In this document: positions 34,696 to 42,732 of the stretch, one piece after another
How the letters are laid out: every line of letters starts with the position of its first letter
How positions within the stretch are numbered: the stretch's first letter is position 1
NCBI RefSeq assembly: GCF_017874715.1
Contig: NZ_JAGGLR010000013.1
Coordinates: 62,001-126,000 of the forward strand
From: Streptomyces iranensis
GTDB taxonomy: Bacteria; Actinomycetota; Actinomycetes; Streptomycetales; Streptomycetaceae
Reading direction: 5' to 3'
Length of the DNA stretch: 64,000 nucleotides
Program-made: the position numbers and the translations under genes
The notes under the pieces: generated by a model
Database searches by the model: none
What the model saw: the letters and a program-made list of their open reading frames with translations, nothing else
What the model was told of the DNA's origin: nothing

Positions 34696-36576
34696 ATGGA
34701 CGAGCCGATGGCCGAGGCCCCCGGGCCCAAGCCGAAGCCGAGGTGGTGGAGCCGCCCGGCCGCCGCGCGACCCGGCGACCGGCCGAACGACGCGGCGGAG
34801 GGCGCCGAGGGGCGTGCGGAGGCGGCGGCCGAGCAGATGGCGCCGGAGCCGGTGGACGCCCCCGTGGAGGGCCTGGCGCCCGGGGAGCGGACGCCCCGGC
34901 CGTTGCATGAGCCCGATCCGTACAGCACCCCGCCCTACGGCGACCCAGGGCCCTGGGCTCCGGCCCCGCCCGTTCAGCACCCGGTGGCCACCCCCGCGCA
35001 GGGCACGCATGTCCCGCCCGGGATGGCCCAGACGCCGCCCCAGACACCGGGGACGGTCCAGACGCCGCCCCAGACACCGGGGACGGTCCAGACGCCGCCT
35101 CAGACGCCGGGGACGGCCCAGAGGCCGCCCCAGACACCGGGGATGGCCCAGACGCCGTCCCAGACACCGGGGATTGCCCAGACGCCGTCCCAGACGCCCG
35201 GGATGACCCCGCCCCACGGCACCACCGTGCCGCCCGCCGCGGGGCCCGTACCGGGCCAGAGCGCGCCCCCGCCCCTGCCGCTGCACCCCGGGATGACCCC
35301 GCCGCACGGCACACAGCTGCCTCCGGGCCCCGGAGAGCCCCACCAGGGCCATCAGGGCCACCAGGGTGCCTCCATGGCGCAGTCGGCCCAGGGCCTCCAG
35401 TGGGGCGGCTACGACCCCTGGACCGTGGTTCCCCCGCCGCCCGCCGAGCGCGAGCGGAAGACCGTCTCCCGCCGCGGCGCCTGGATCGCCGTGCTGCTGA
35501 TCGCCCTGGTCGCGGGGTGCCTGGGCGGCGGTATCGGCGCCTACGCGGAGCGGGACCGAGCCTCCGGGGGCGTCGATGTGAAGCTGCCGCAGGCCCCGGT
35601 CGAGAAGGAGGCCAGGTCCCCGGGCAGCGTCGCCGGAATCGCCGCCAGGTCGCTGCCCGGCGTGGTGACCATCCATGTGCGCGGCGGCGCGGAGGAGGGC
35701 ACCGGCACCGGATTCGTCCTCGACAAGCAGGGCCACATCCTCACCAACAACCATGTCGTCCAGGCCGCCGGCACGGACGGCGACATATCGGTGACCTTCA
35801 ACAGCGGCCAGGACGCCAAGGCCGAGGTGATCGGCCGGGACACCGGGTACGACCTCGCGGTGATCAAGGTCGACCGCGTCTCCGGGCTCACCCCGCTGCC
35901 GCTGGGCAACTCCGACTCGGTGCGCGTCGGCGACCCCGTCGTGGCCATCGGCGCCCCCTTCGACCTGGCGGGCACGGTCACCTCCGGGATCATCAGCGCC
36001 AAGGAGCGCCCCATCACCGCGGGCGGCGAGAAGGAGGACGGCAGCGACGTCAGCTATGTCGACGCGCTGCAGACCGACGCCCCCATCAACCCGGGCAACT
36101 CCGGCGGCCCCCTGGTCGACCGCAAGGCACGGGTCATCGGGATCAACAGCGCGATCCGGGCGGCCGACGACGGCTCCGGCCTCGGCGGCGGCCAGGGGGG
36201 CAGCATCGGCCTGGGCTTCGCCATCCCGATCAACCAGGGCAAACGGGTCGCCGAGGAGCTGATCAACACCGGGAAGGCCAGCCATCCGGTCATCGGCGTC
36301 ACCCTCGACATGGGTTACACGGGCGACGGCGCCCGGGTGAACACCAAGGGCGCCGGCGGCGGCGCGCCGGTCACCGAGGGCGGCCCCGGCGACAAGGCGG
36401 GGATCGAGCCCGGTGACGTGATCACGGAGGTGGACGGCGTCCGGGTGCACAGCGGCCAGGAGCTGATCGTGAAGATCCGCAGCCACCGCCCCGGGGACCG
36501 GCTCGGGCTCACCGTCAGGCGCGACGGCAAGGAGCGCGCCGCGGAGCTGACCCTGGGCTCGGCGAGCAGCGGCTGA
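34696..36576 (+). CDS. HtrA-like serine protease (trypsin-like + PDZ), membrane anchored
   Basis: The 626-aa protein has a cytoplasmic Pro/Thr-rich region (1-255, with six copies of a ten-residue repeat near QTPPQTPGTV), one membrane helix (about 259-285) and an external trypsin-like domain with His353 (LTNNHVVQ), Asp386 (GYDLAVIKVD) and Ser469 (NPGNSGGPL). A PDZ domain closes it (GPGDKAGIEPGDVITEVDG). HtrA degrades misfolded exported proteins and could trigger the sigma-factor pathway. ATG 34696 (GGGGAG upstream) is preferred; ATG 34645 adds 17 residues but its ribosome site is in a hairpin. Confidence 0.93.
   Translation: MDEPMAEAPGPKPKPRWWSRPAAARPGDRPNDAAEGAEGRAEAAAEQMAPEPVDAPVEGLAPGERTPRPLHEPDPYSTPPYGDPGPWAPAPPVQHPVATPAQGTHVPPGMAQTPPQTPGTVQTPPQTPGTVQTPPQTPGTAQRPPQTPGMAQTPSQTPGIAQTPSQTPGMTPPHGTTVPPAAGPVPGQSAPPPLPLHPGMTPPHGTQLPPGPGEPHQGHQGHQGASMAQSAQGLQWGGYDPWTVVPPPPAERERKTVSRRGAWIAVLLIALVAGCLGGGIGAYAERDRASGGVDVKLPQAPVEKEARSPGSVAGIAARSLPGVVTIHVRGGAEEGTGTGFVLDKQGHILTNNHVVQAAGTDGDISVTFNSGQDAKAEVIGRDTGYDLAVIKVDRVSGLTPLPLGNSDSVRVGDPVVAIGAPFDLAGTVTSGIISAKERPITAGGEKEDGSDVSYVDALQTDAPINPGNSGGPLVDRKARVIGINSAIRAADDGSGLGGGQGGSIGLGFAIPINQGKRVAEELINTGKASHPVIGVTLDMGYTGDGARVNTKGAGGGAPVTEGGPGDKAGIEPGDVITEVDGVRVHSGQELIVKIRSHRPGDRLGLTVRRDGKERAAELTLGSASSG
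35029..35208 (+). repeat. In-frame 30-bp tandem repeat in htrA (6 copies)
   Basis: Six 30-bp units code for QTPPQTPGTV and close variants (QTPSQTPGIA, QRPPQTPGMA). The first two are nearly identical, a sign of recent expansion. Confidence 0.9.
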
Positions 36577-36675
36577 CGCCCCTTGTTGGCCCGGCCGTCT
36601 CCCGCGCCGACCCCACCGCCAGGTACGGTATTGAGTGGCCCAGGCCGGGGCCCAGACGTCTTGAGGAGCTGCAAG

Positions 36676-37146
36676 GTGTTGGACATAGGACCTCTCGAGC
36701 TTGTCGCGCTCGTTGTCCTTGCGGTGCTCGTCTTCGGCCCGGACAAGCTCCCGAAGGTGATTCGGGACGTGACGCAGTTCATCCGGAAGATCCGGGAGTT
36801 CTCCGACAGCGCCAAGGAGGACATCCGCTCCGAGCTGGGGCCGGAGTTCAAGGACTTCGAGTTCGAGGACCTCAACCCCAAGACCTTCGTGCGCAAGCAC
36901 GTGCTGGACTCCGATGAGCTCGGCCTGAAGGAGATCCGTAACGGCTTCGACCTCCGCAAGGAGATGGCGGAGGTCGCCGACGCGGTGCACGGCCGGGAGA
37001 GTGATGCGCCGCAGGGCTCTTCAGGGGCTTCCGACACCACCCCGCTGTCCCTGTCCAAGGACGACTCCAGCACGCCTGACCTGCTGCGCAAGCGCGAGGA
37101 GCCGGGACGCGAGGAGCGTCCGCCTTTCGACTCCGACGCCACTTGA
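36676..37146 (+). CDS. tatB: Twin-arginine translocase subunit TatB
   Basis: TatB (156 aa) recognises folded twin-arginine substrates together with TatC. The N-terminus is diagnostic: LDIGPLELVALVVLAVLVFGPDKLP, a single membrane helix followed by the GP hinge and an amphipathic helix (KVIRDVTQFIRKIREF). A charged cytoplasmic tail follows. GTG 36676 has GAGGAG upstream. Its place after sigE-htrA matches M. tuberculosis (Rv1224) and S. coelicolor SCO5150 (recall). tatA and tatC are not in the window. Confidence 0.95.
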   Translation: MLDIGPLELVALVVLAVLVFGPDKLPKVIRDVTQFIRKIREFSDSAKEDIRSELGPEFKDFEFEDLNPKTFVRKHVLDSDELGLKEIRNGFDLRKEMAEVADAVHGRESDAPQGSSGASDTTPLSLSKDDSSTPDLLRKREEPGREERPPFDSDAT

Positions 37147-37265
37147 TCCCCCCGTATGCCCGGCCTGGTTGACCCGTATGGCTATCCTCCCTTTGTCCGG
37201 GGTGAGGGTCGCCCGAGGGGGGCGGGCCGCCCACGACGCAGGGCAAACGAGGAGGCCGCGCGCAC

Positions 37266-37934
37266 ATGGAGACCACGGGTCGGCTAGGGGAACGAGGTGT
37301 GGCAGCGGCCGCGCAGGGGATGCCCGCCGACGCCCGGCGGAGCGTCGACGGCTATCTGATGGCCGCCTTCCCCTGGTACGGGCTTGACGAGGCGTTCACC
37401 GGCCCTCGCTGGCTGATGCAGGTGGGCGCGGCCGCGGACGGCATCGTCGAGTACGGCTCGACCGGCCATGGCGAGGAGCCGTCCCTGCGGGTCGAGACCG
37501 ATATGGACCAGCAGCGCTTCACGGTGGTCGTCACCGTCGCCAGCCGCCCGGGGCGGGACAGCGCGGACGGCACCGGCAAGCTGGAGGCCACCTCGGTCTC
37601 CTCGGCCGCCTGGCTGGCCGGCTCCGGTCTGTTGTCGTGCACCTGGCCGACCCGCATGGAGCGGGCGCTGCGCCAGGACTGGCTGGACCAGCAGACCGCG
37701 ATCGCCTGGGAGCTGGCGGACGATCTGGAGGGCGGGAGCTGGTCGCAGCTGTCGCTCCCGGTGGACGGGGTGCCGACCGACTTCCACTACCGCGAGTCGG
37801 AGTACGGCTGGGTGCTGGCCGGTACGGCGAACGAGGACGTGCACATCGGCGCGTACGGGCGCGGGATGAGCGCTTACGGCCTGGGCTTCGCCGTCGTGAA
37901 GGACATCGCCCGCTACGACGGGCGGGACGGGTAG
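37266..37934 (+). CDS. Conserved hypothetical protein (222 aa)
   Basis: I do not recognise the family. The protein is soluble, with no signal peptide. It alternates beta-rich stretches (WLMQVGAAADGIVEYG, RFTVVVTVASRPG, EYGWVLAGTANEDVHIGAYG) with one helix (MERALRQDWLDQQTAIAWELAD), perhaps a small alpha+beta domain. GAGGAGG lies about 11 bases before the ATG. It sits between tatB and a perfect terminator, so it may be transcribed with tatB. Confidence 0.75.
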   Translation: METTGRLGERGVAAAAQGMPADARRSVDGYLMAAFPWYGLDEAFTGPRWLMQVGAAADGIVEYGSTGHGEEPSLRVETDMDQQRFTVVVTVASRPGRDSADGTGKLEATSVSSAAWLAGSGLLSCTWPTRMERALRQDWLDQQTAIAWELADDLEGGSWSQLSLPVDGVPTDFHYRESEYGWVLAGTANEDVHIGAYGRGMSAYGLGFAVVKDIARYDGRDG

Positions 37935-37941
37935 GGGCGTA

Positions 37942-37986
37942 CACGGCTGAGGGGCGGTTTCCCCGGGAAACCGCCCCTCAGCCGTG
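37942..37986. terminator. Perfect bidirectional terminator
   Basis: Two 22-bp arms (37942-37963 and 37965-37986) are perfect complements around a single central base; the true loop will open a few pairs. It lies between the convergent hypothetical gene and mrp. Confidence 0.92.
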
Positions 37987-37987
37987 G

Positions 37988-38081
37988 GCCGCGAGCGCGT
38001 CGGCCGTAGCCCGCGAGCGCGTAGGCCGCGCGCCGCGACCAGTTCGCGAATGCGTCAGCCGCAGGTCGCGACCGCGCCCGC
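37988..38081. repeat. Degenerate about 22-bp repeat before the mrp stop codon
   Basis: The motif gcgagcgcgt(c/a)ggccg recurs about every 22 bp (37991, 38013, then weaker copies to 38080) between the terminator and the mrp stop codon. Confidence 0.55.
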
Positions 38082-39236
38082 TCAGAACTTGTTGCGCGGG
38101 GTGACGCCCAGCGACATGCCCGCGAGGCCGCGCTGGCGGCCGCCGATCTTGCCCGCGATCGCCTTGAGCGCGCTGCCTGCCGGGGAGTCGGGGTCGGTCA
38201 GCACGACCGGCTTGCCCTCGTCGCCGCCCTCGCGCAGCCGTACGTCGATCGGGATGGCGCCCAGCACCGGCACCGTCGTACCGGTGGTCCGGCTGAGCCC
38301 GTCGGCGACCACCTGGCCACCGCCGGTGCCGAAGACGTCGACCATCTCGTCGCAGTGCGGGCAGGGCAGCCCGGACATGTTCTCCACCACGCCGACGATC
38401 TTCTGATGGGTCTGGACGGCGATGGCGCCGGCCCGCTCGGCGACCTCGGCGGCGGCCTGCTGCGGCGTGGTCACCACCAGGATCTCGGCGTTGGGCACCA
38501 GCTGGGCGACGGAGATCGCGATGTCGCCGGTGCCCGGGGGGAGGTCGAGCAGCAGCACATCGAGGTCGCCCCAGTAGACATCGGCCAGGAACTGCTGGAG
38601 TGCGCGGTGCAGCATCGGCCCGCGCCAGACCACCGGGGCGTTCCCCGGGGTGAACATCCCGATCGAGATCACCTTCACGCCGTTCGCCGACGGCGGCATG
38701 ATCATGTTCTCGACCTGGGTGGGCCGTCCGTCGGCGCCCAGCATGCGCGGCACCGAGTGGCCGTAGATGTCGGCGTCCACCACGCCGACCTTGAGCCCGT
38801 CCGCGGCCAGCGCGGCGGCCAGGTTGACCGTCACCGAGGACTTGCCGACCCCGCCCTTGCCGGAGGCCACCGCGTACACCCGGGTCAGCGAGCCGGGCTT
38901 GGCGAAGGGCACCTCGCGCTCGGCCTGGCCGCCGCGCAGCGAGGTGGCCAGCTCGCGCCGCTGCTCGTCGCTCATCACCTCGAGGTCGACCGTGACTCCG
39001 GTCACACCCTCCACCCCGGCGACCGCCGTCCGCACATTGCTGGTGATCGTGTCCCGCATCGGACAGCCGGAGACCGTGAGATAGACCACCACGGCGACCG
39101 AGCCATCCGCCGCGATCTCGACGGATTTGACCATGCCGAGTTCGGTGATCGGCTTGTGGATCTCCGGGTCGTTGACCGTCGCGAGCGCGGCGCGTACCGC
39201 GTCTTCGCTCGGTGCTGGGAGGGTGTCGGTAGCCAT
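38082..39236 (-). CDS. mrp: Mrp/NBP35-type P-loop ATPase (iron-sulfur cluster carrier)
   Basis: The 384-aa protein carries or loads Fe-S clusters. Residues about 1-100 form a MIP18/DUF59 domain (ALATVNDPEIHKPITELGM). The ATPase domain has the deviant Walker A (VASGKGGVGKSSV), the switch DADIYGHS and the C-x2-C motif (LPCPHCDEMVDVFG) that binds the bridging cluster. Domain fusion and length are standard for actinobacterial Mrp. The start is fixed by a leaderless promoter. The equivalent in M. tuberculosis is Rv1229c (recall). Confidence 0.93.
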   Translation of the reverse strand: MATDTLPAPSEDAVRAALATVNDPEIHKPITELGMVKSVEIAADGSVAVVVYLTVSGCPMRDTITSNVRTAVAGVEGVTGVTVDLEVMSDEQRRELATSLRGGQAEREVPFAKPGSLTRVYAVASGKGGVGKSSVTVNLAAALAADGLKVGVVDADIYGHSVPRMLGADGRPTQVENMIMPPSANGVKVISIGMFTPGNAPVVWRGPMLHRALQQFLADVYWGDLDVLLLDLPPGTGDIAISVAQLVPNAEILVVTTPQQAAAEVAERAGAIAVQTHQKIVGVVENMSGLPCPHCDEMVDVFGTGGGQVVADGLSRTTGTTVPVLGAIPIDVRLREGGDEGKPVVLTDPDSPAGSALKAIAGKIGGRQRGLAGMSLGVTPRNKF

Positions 39237-39248
39237 ATGGAGATGGTA
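39237..39248 (-). promoter_or_regulatory. Leaderless promoter of mrp
   Basis: On the minus strand TACCAT is followed by six bases and the ATG at 39236; no ribosome site is present. Confidence 0.6.
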
Positions 39249-39293
39249 CGGCGCCGTGGGTGGGGTGCGGACGGCCGTCAGCGGTCGCGTTCC

Positions 39294-39809
39294 TCACTCG
39301 GCCGGGGTCTCGCCGTGGCCGCCCGGCCGCGGGGCGCTCCGGCCGCCGTCCGGCCCCTGGCGCAGGTCCGCCAGCTGGTCGCGGAGCCAGTCGCGGGTGG
39401 CCACCTCGCCCAGGCCCGTCCGCAGCGCCGCGATCTCCCGGGTGAGGAACTCGGTGTCGGCGATGGACCGTTCGTTCTGCTTGCGGTCCTGTTCGAGATT
39501 GACCCGGTCGCGGTCGGCCTGCCGGTACTGGGCCAGCAGGATCAGCGGGGCGGAGTACGACGCCTGGAGCGAGAGCATCAGCGTCAGGAAGATGAACGGG
39601 AACGGGTCGAACCGCAGCCGCGGCGGCGCCAGGATGTTCCAGAGCAGCCATAAGGCCACGAAGGCCGTCATCCAGGCGATGAACCGCCCGGTGCCCAGGA
39701 AGCGCGCGATCCGCTCCGACGCCTTGCCGAACGCCTCGGGGTCCCAGCGCGGCAGCGGGCTGCGGCGCCGCGCCTTGGGCCGGTCCAGACGGCCGCCGTC
39801 ACCGTCCAT
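39294..39809 (-). CDS. DUF1003 membrane protein
   Basis: The 171-aa protein has two membrane helices (about residues 44-62 and 70-92) separated by LAPPRLRFDPFP, then a charged coiled-coil stretch (QYRQADRDRVNLEQDRKQNE), the DUF1003 layout. It overlaps the 3' end of the MgtE/CBS-domain gene by 11 bp, so both are made together. Function unknown; the pairing with a magnesium-sensor-like protein hints at ion homeostasis. It is followed by mrp. Confidence 0.9.
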   Translation of the reverse strand: MDGDGGRLDRPKARRRSPLPRWDPEAFGKASERIARFLGTGRFIAWMTAFVALWLLWNILAPPRLRFDPFPFIFLTLMLSLQASYSAPLILLAQYRQADRDRVNLEQDRKQNERSIADTEFLTREIAALRTGLGEVATRDWLRDQLADLRQGPDGGRSAPRPGGHGETPAE

Positions 39810-41082
39810 CGGCGGCCTCCGGCAGGGCCATCCCGGCGTGCAGCTCGCGCTCCCGCCAGTCGGACGGCAGCAGATGGTCCAGGACGTCGTCGACCGTCAC
39901 CGCGCCGAGCAGCGAACCGGTCTCGTCCACGACGGGCGCCGCGAGCAGGTTGTACGTGGCCAGATGGCCGGCGACGACGGGCAGCGGGGTGTCCGGCGGC
40001 AGCGTCGGCAGATCGGAGTCGACGGCCGCGCCGACGAGGGTGAACGGCGGGTCGCGCAGCAGCCGTTGGAAGTGGATGATGCCCAGATAGCGCCCGGTGG
40101 GCGTCTGGTCGGGCGGGCGGCAGACATAGACCTGGGCGGCGAGCGCGGGGGTCAGATCCTGGTCGCGCACCCGGGCGAGCGCGTCCGCGACGGTGGCGTC
40201 CGGGCGCAGCACGATCGGCTCGGTGGTCATCAGACCGCCCGCCGACCCCTCCTCGTACGACATCAGCCGCCGCATGTCCGCCGCGTCCCGGGGGCGCATC
40301 AGGTCCAGCAGCCGCTCCTTGTCGGGCTCGGGGAGCTCGGAGAGCAGATCGGCCGCGTCATCGGGGTCCATGGCCTCCAGGACGTCGGCCGCGCGCTCCT
40401 CCTTGAGCTTGCCGAGGATCTCCACCTGGTCGTCGTCGGGCAGCTCCTCCAGGACGTCCGCGAGCCGCTCGTCGTCCAGGGCGGCCGCCACCTCGCCCCG
40501 GCGCTTGGCGGACAGATGGTGCAGCACATTGGCCAGGTCGGCGGGGCGCAGCTGCTCGAAGGTGGCCAGCAGGTTCTCCGCGCCCTGCCCCTGCTCCTCC
40601 AGCGAGAAGCCGGTGACCGCCGACCAGTCCACGGTCAGCGCCTCGCCGCGGCGGCGCAGCGCGCGGGTCCTGCCGCGGCGGACGAAGACCTTGTCGACCT
40701 CCCAGTCCCGGCGTGCGGGCAGCTGGCTCATCGCCACGTCCAGGACCGTCACCGGGTCACCGGTCTCGACCAGCCGTACGGTGCGGTCGAGCAGTTCGCC
40801 GAGGACGAGGGTCTCGGTGGGGCGCTGTTCGAAGCGGCGCATGTTGAGCACACCGGTGGTGATGACCTGGCCGGACTCCACACCGGTCACCCGGGTCATG
40901 GGCAGGAAGATCCGGCGGCGGCCGACCACCTCGACCACCAGGCCGAGCACCCGCGGCGGGCGGCCGGCCAGCCGCAGCATCGCCACGACATCGCGCACCC
41001 GCCCCACCTGGTCGCCGTTCGGGTCGAAGACGGCGACGCCCGCGAGATGCGAGACGAAGACCCGGGGGGTGCCTGTCGGCAT
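39799..41082 (-). CDS. Soluble MgtE N-domain/CBS-domain protein
   Basis: The 427-aa protein has an N-terminal PRC-barrel-like region (VFVSHLAGVAVFDPNGDQVGRVRDVV, cited in part), a superhelical MgtE_N domain (LLATFEQLRPADLANVLHHLSAKRRGEVAAALDDE in part) and two CBS motifs (MTTEPIVLRPDATVADAL; PVVAGHLATYNLLAAPVVDE). It lacks the membrane domain that makes MgtE a magnesium channel, so it is a sensor or regulator rather than a transporter by itself. GGGGAGG precedes the ATG. M. tuberculosis Rv1232c has the same layout (recall). Confidence 0.9.
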   Translation of the reverse strand: MPTGTPRVFVSHLAGVAVFDPNGDQVGRVRDVVAMLRLAGRPPRVLGLVVEVVGRRRIFLPMTRVTGVESGQVITTGVLNMRRFEQRPTETLVLGELLDRTVRLVETGDPVTVLDVAMSQLPARRDWEVDKVFVRRGRTRALRRRGEALTVDWSAVTGFSLEEQGQGAENLLATFEQLRPADLANVLHHLSAKRRGEVAAALDDERLADVLEELPDDDQVEILGKLKEERAADVLEAMDPDDAADLLSELPEPDKERLLDLMRPRDAADMRRLMSYEEGSAGGLMTTEPIVLRPDATVADALARVRDQDLTPALAAQVYVCRPPDQTPTGRYLGIIHFQRLLRDPPFTLVGAAVDSDLPTLPPDTPLPVVAGHLATYNLLAAPVVDETGSLLGAVTVDDVLDHLLPSDWRERELHAGMALPEAADGR

Positions 41083-41282
41083 GCCCTGCCTCCCCTCGTA
41101 TCTGGGGCTTCCTTATCAGGTTTCGTGGTCATTCAAGGCAATGATCCGCTCTTCACCGGGTTCAGGCTAACGTGCCCGCACCTGCCCTGCCGCCGGGCGA
41201 GGGCGCCGCGGCACCCTGCGGACACCGCGGCACGGCACCGGTACGCTGCCCTACTGCACCGGCATCAGGAGGCAGAGCGGAC

Positions 41283-42026
41283 GTGCGCACCCGGAACAGG
41301 GCTGTCGTTGCGGCGATGTGCGCGGGGTTGGCCGCCACGCTCGCCGCGTGTGGCGGCGGCGGGGAGAAGGACCCCGACGCGGGGACGAACGGCGTGGGAA
41401 AGCTCCCCGCCACGAAGATCGAGAGCAAGGCCCGTCAGGCGGCCGGCGGCGCGAAATCGGTGCGGCTCTCCGGCAACCTCGTCACCAGTGGAGCCACCTA
41501 CAAGCTGAACATGCGGCTCAACGCCGACGGCGGCACGGGCCAGGTGTCCACCAAGGGCTCCAGCTTCGAGCTGCTGCGCGTCGGCAAGGAGCTCTACCTC
41601 AAGGCCGACGCGGGCTTCTGGTCGCACGACGGCGAGAGCGGTGGCGGCGACGCGGACAACGCGGCCGGCAAGCTGGACGACAAGTATGTGAAGGTCCCCT
41701 CCGGCGACCCCTCCTACCAGCGGCTCAGCGGTTTCACCGATATGAAGCTGCTGCTCGACGGGTTGCTCGGACTGCACGGCAAGATCGCCACGGGTGACCA
41801 TGGGCGGGTGGACGGCGTCCGGACGATCACCATCAGCGCCGGTAAGGCCGGTGAGGGCGGCTCGCTCGACGTGTCCCTGGAGGGAAGGCCGTATCCGCTG
41901 CGGCTGCAGCGGGCGGGCGGCGCGGGGGTGATCCGGCTCGCGGACTGGAACAAGGGCTTCGAGCTGACCGCCCCGGAGAAGGGCCATGTGCTCGACTACG
42001 GGCAGCAGATCCCGGAGACGCCGTAG
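41283..42026 (+). CDS. Secreted lipoprotein (LppX/LprG-like fold suspected)
   Basis: The 247-aa protein begins with a lipoprotein signal (MCAGLAATLAAC, lipid-bearing Cys at about residue 23, then GGGG). The mature domain contains KARQAAGGAKSVRLSGNLVTSG and alternating strands such as LNMRLNADGGTGQVSTKG and LLRVGKELYLKAD, which resembles the LppX/LprAFG lipid-carrier fold; the match is by appearance only. GTG 41283 has AGGAGG upstream with long spacing. It is divergent from the MgtE/CBS gene. Confidence 0.78.
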   Translation: MRTRNRAVVAAMCAGLAATLAACGGGGEKDPDAGTNGVGKLPATKIESKARQAAGGAKSVRLSGNLVTSGATYKLNMRLNADGGTGQVSTKGSSFELLRVGKELYLKADAGFWSHDGESGGGDADNAAGKLDDKYVKVPSGDPSYQRLSGFTDMKLLLDGLLGLHGKIATGDHGRVDGVRTITISAGKAGEGGSLDVSLEGRPYPLRLQRAGGAGVIRLADWNKGFELTAPEKGHVLDYGQQIPETP

Positions 42027-42054
42027 GCGATCCCGGTGCCTCGCGCGGGCCAGG

Positions 42055-42121
42055 GCGCGTCCTTACGGTCGCCAGCCCGGTCGTCGGATGGTCGTCGGAT
42101 GGCTAGGACGCGTCCTTACGG
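42055..42121. repeat. Flanking repeat between two convergent genes
   Basis: gcgcgtccttacgg (42055-42068) recurs as acgcgtccttacgg (42108-42121), which is coding 3' end of the minus-strand gene. Between them ggtcgtcggat occurs twice in tandem (42079-42100). Confidence 0.6.
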
Positions 42122-42648
42122 GCGTCACGGGCCCGCTTCTTGCGGCGGGCCAGGAGCCTGGGGAGCGCCGCCGGGATCGGGCGGCGGGTGGTCGCCGGAG
42201 ACGGCAGCGGGGCCGCCGCCAGGGAGCCGCTGGGGTGCTCGGCGAGCGCCCCGGACGCGGGCTCCAGCCGCAGCACCCGGCATTCACGGGCCCAGCGCTC
42301 GGCGATGTGGTCGGCGTCGGCCGCGTTCAGCCGCTTGCCCTTGAGCTCGTCGACCGCCGCGGTCCACGCCTCGCCGCCCGGGGCCAGCTCGACCACCCGC
42401 GCGGACCAGCTCACCAGGCGCCCGCCCTTGTCCTTGCTGCGTGCGGTCACGGTCGCGCTGCCGCCGTCGGCCAGCCCGAGGCCCTCGAGAGGCTGCTCGT
42501 CGGGCCCGTCCCCGACGAGGCAGACCGCGCCCTCGTGCCAGATGTGCCACAGGGCGCGCGGGGCGCCCTCGGTGCCCTGGACCCAGATGAGGGCGGACTT
42601 CTTGGCCGCCTCCTCGACAAGTGCACGGTCCATCGGCGTCTGCGTCAT
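42103..42648 (-). CDS. Conserved hypothetical protein (181 aa)
   Basis: The protein is not recognised with certainty. Residues 1-125 contain ALIWVQGTEGAPRALWHIWHEGAVCLVGDG and VTARSKDKGGRLVSWSARVVEL (cited in part), a beta-barrel-like pattern that resembles flavin-binding pyridoxamine-phosphate-oxidase-like proteins. The C-terminal 45 residues are Pro/Ala-rich with a basic end (RLLARRKKRARDARKDAS). The start is supported by a leaderless promoter. It is divergent from the EamA transporter gene, 84 bp away. Confidence 0.75.
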   Translation of the reverse strand: MTQTPMDRALVEEAAKKSALIWVQGTEGAPRALWHIWHEGAVCLVGDGPDEQPLEGLGLADGGSATVTARSKDKGGRLVSWSARVVELAPGGEAWTAAVDELKGKRLNAADADHIAERWARECRVLRLEPASGALAEHPSGSLAAAPLPSPATTRRPIPAALPRLLARRKKRARDARKDAS

Positions 42649-42732
42649 GCCGACAGCCTAGGCCAGCCACGCCCCGTCCCAGCCCGTGAAATGTCAGTTC
42701 CGTCGCACGGCCACGCGCCTTACGCTGGCCGC
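42649..42732. promoter_or_regulatory. Back-to-back leaderless promoters
   Basis: On the minus strand TAGGCT (42655-42660) lies six bases before the ATG at 42648. On the plus strand TACGCT (42721-42726) lies six bases before the GTG at 42733. The whole divergent control region is 84 bp and contains no ribosome-binding site. Confidence 0.65.

Noticed and set aside
41986..42732. Upstream extension of the EamA frame to 587 aa
   Set aside because: It crosses the antisense 181-aa gene; the leaderless promoter fixes GTG 42733.
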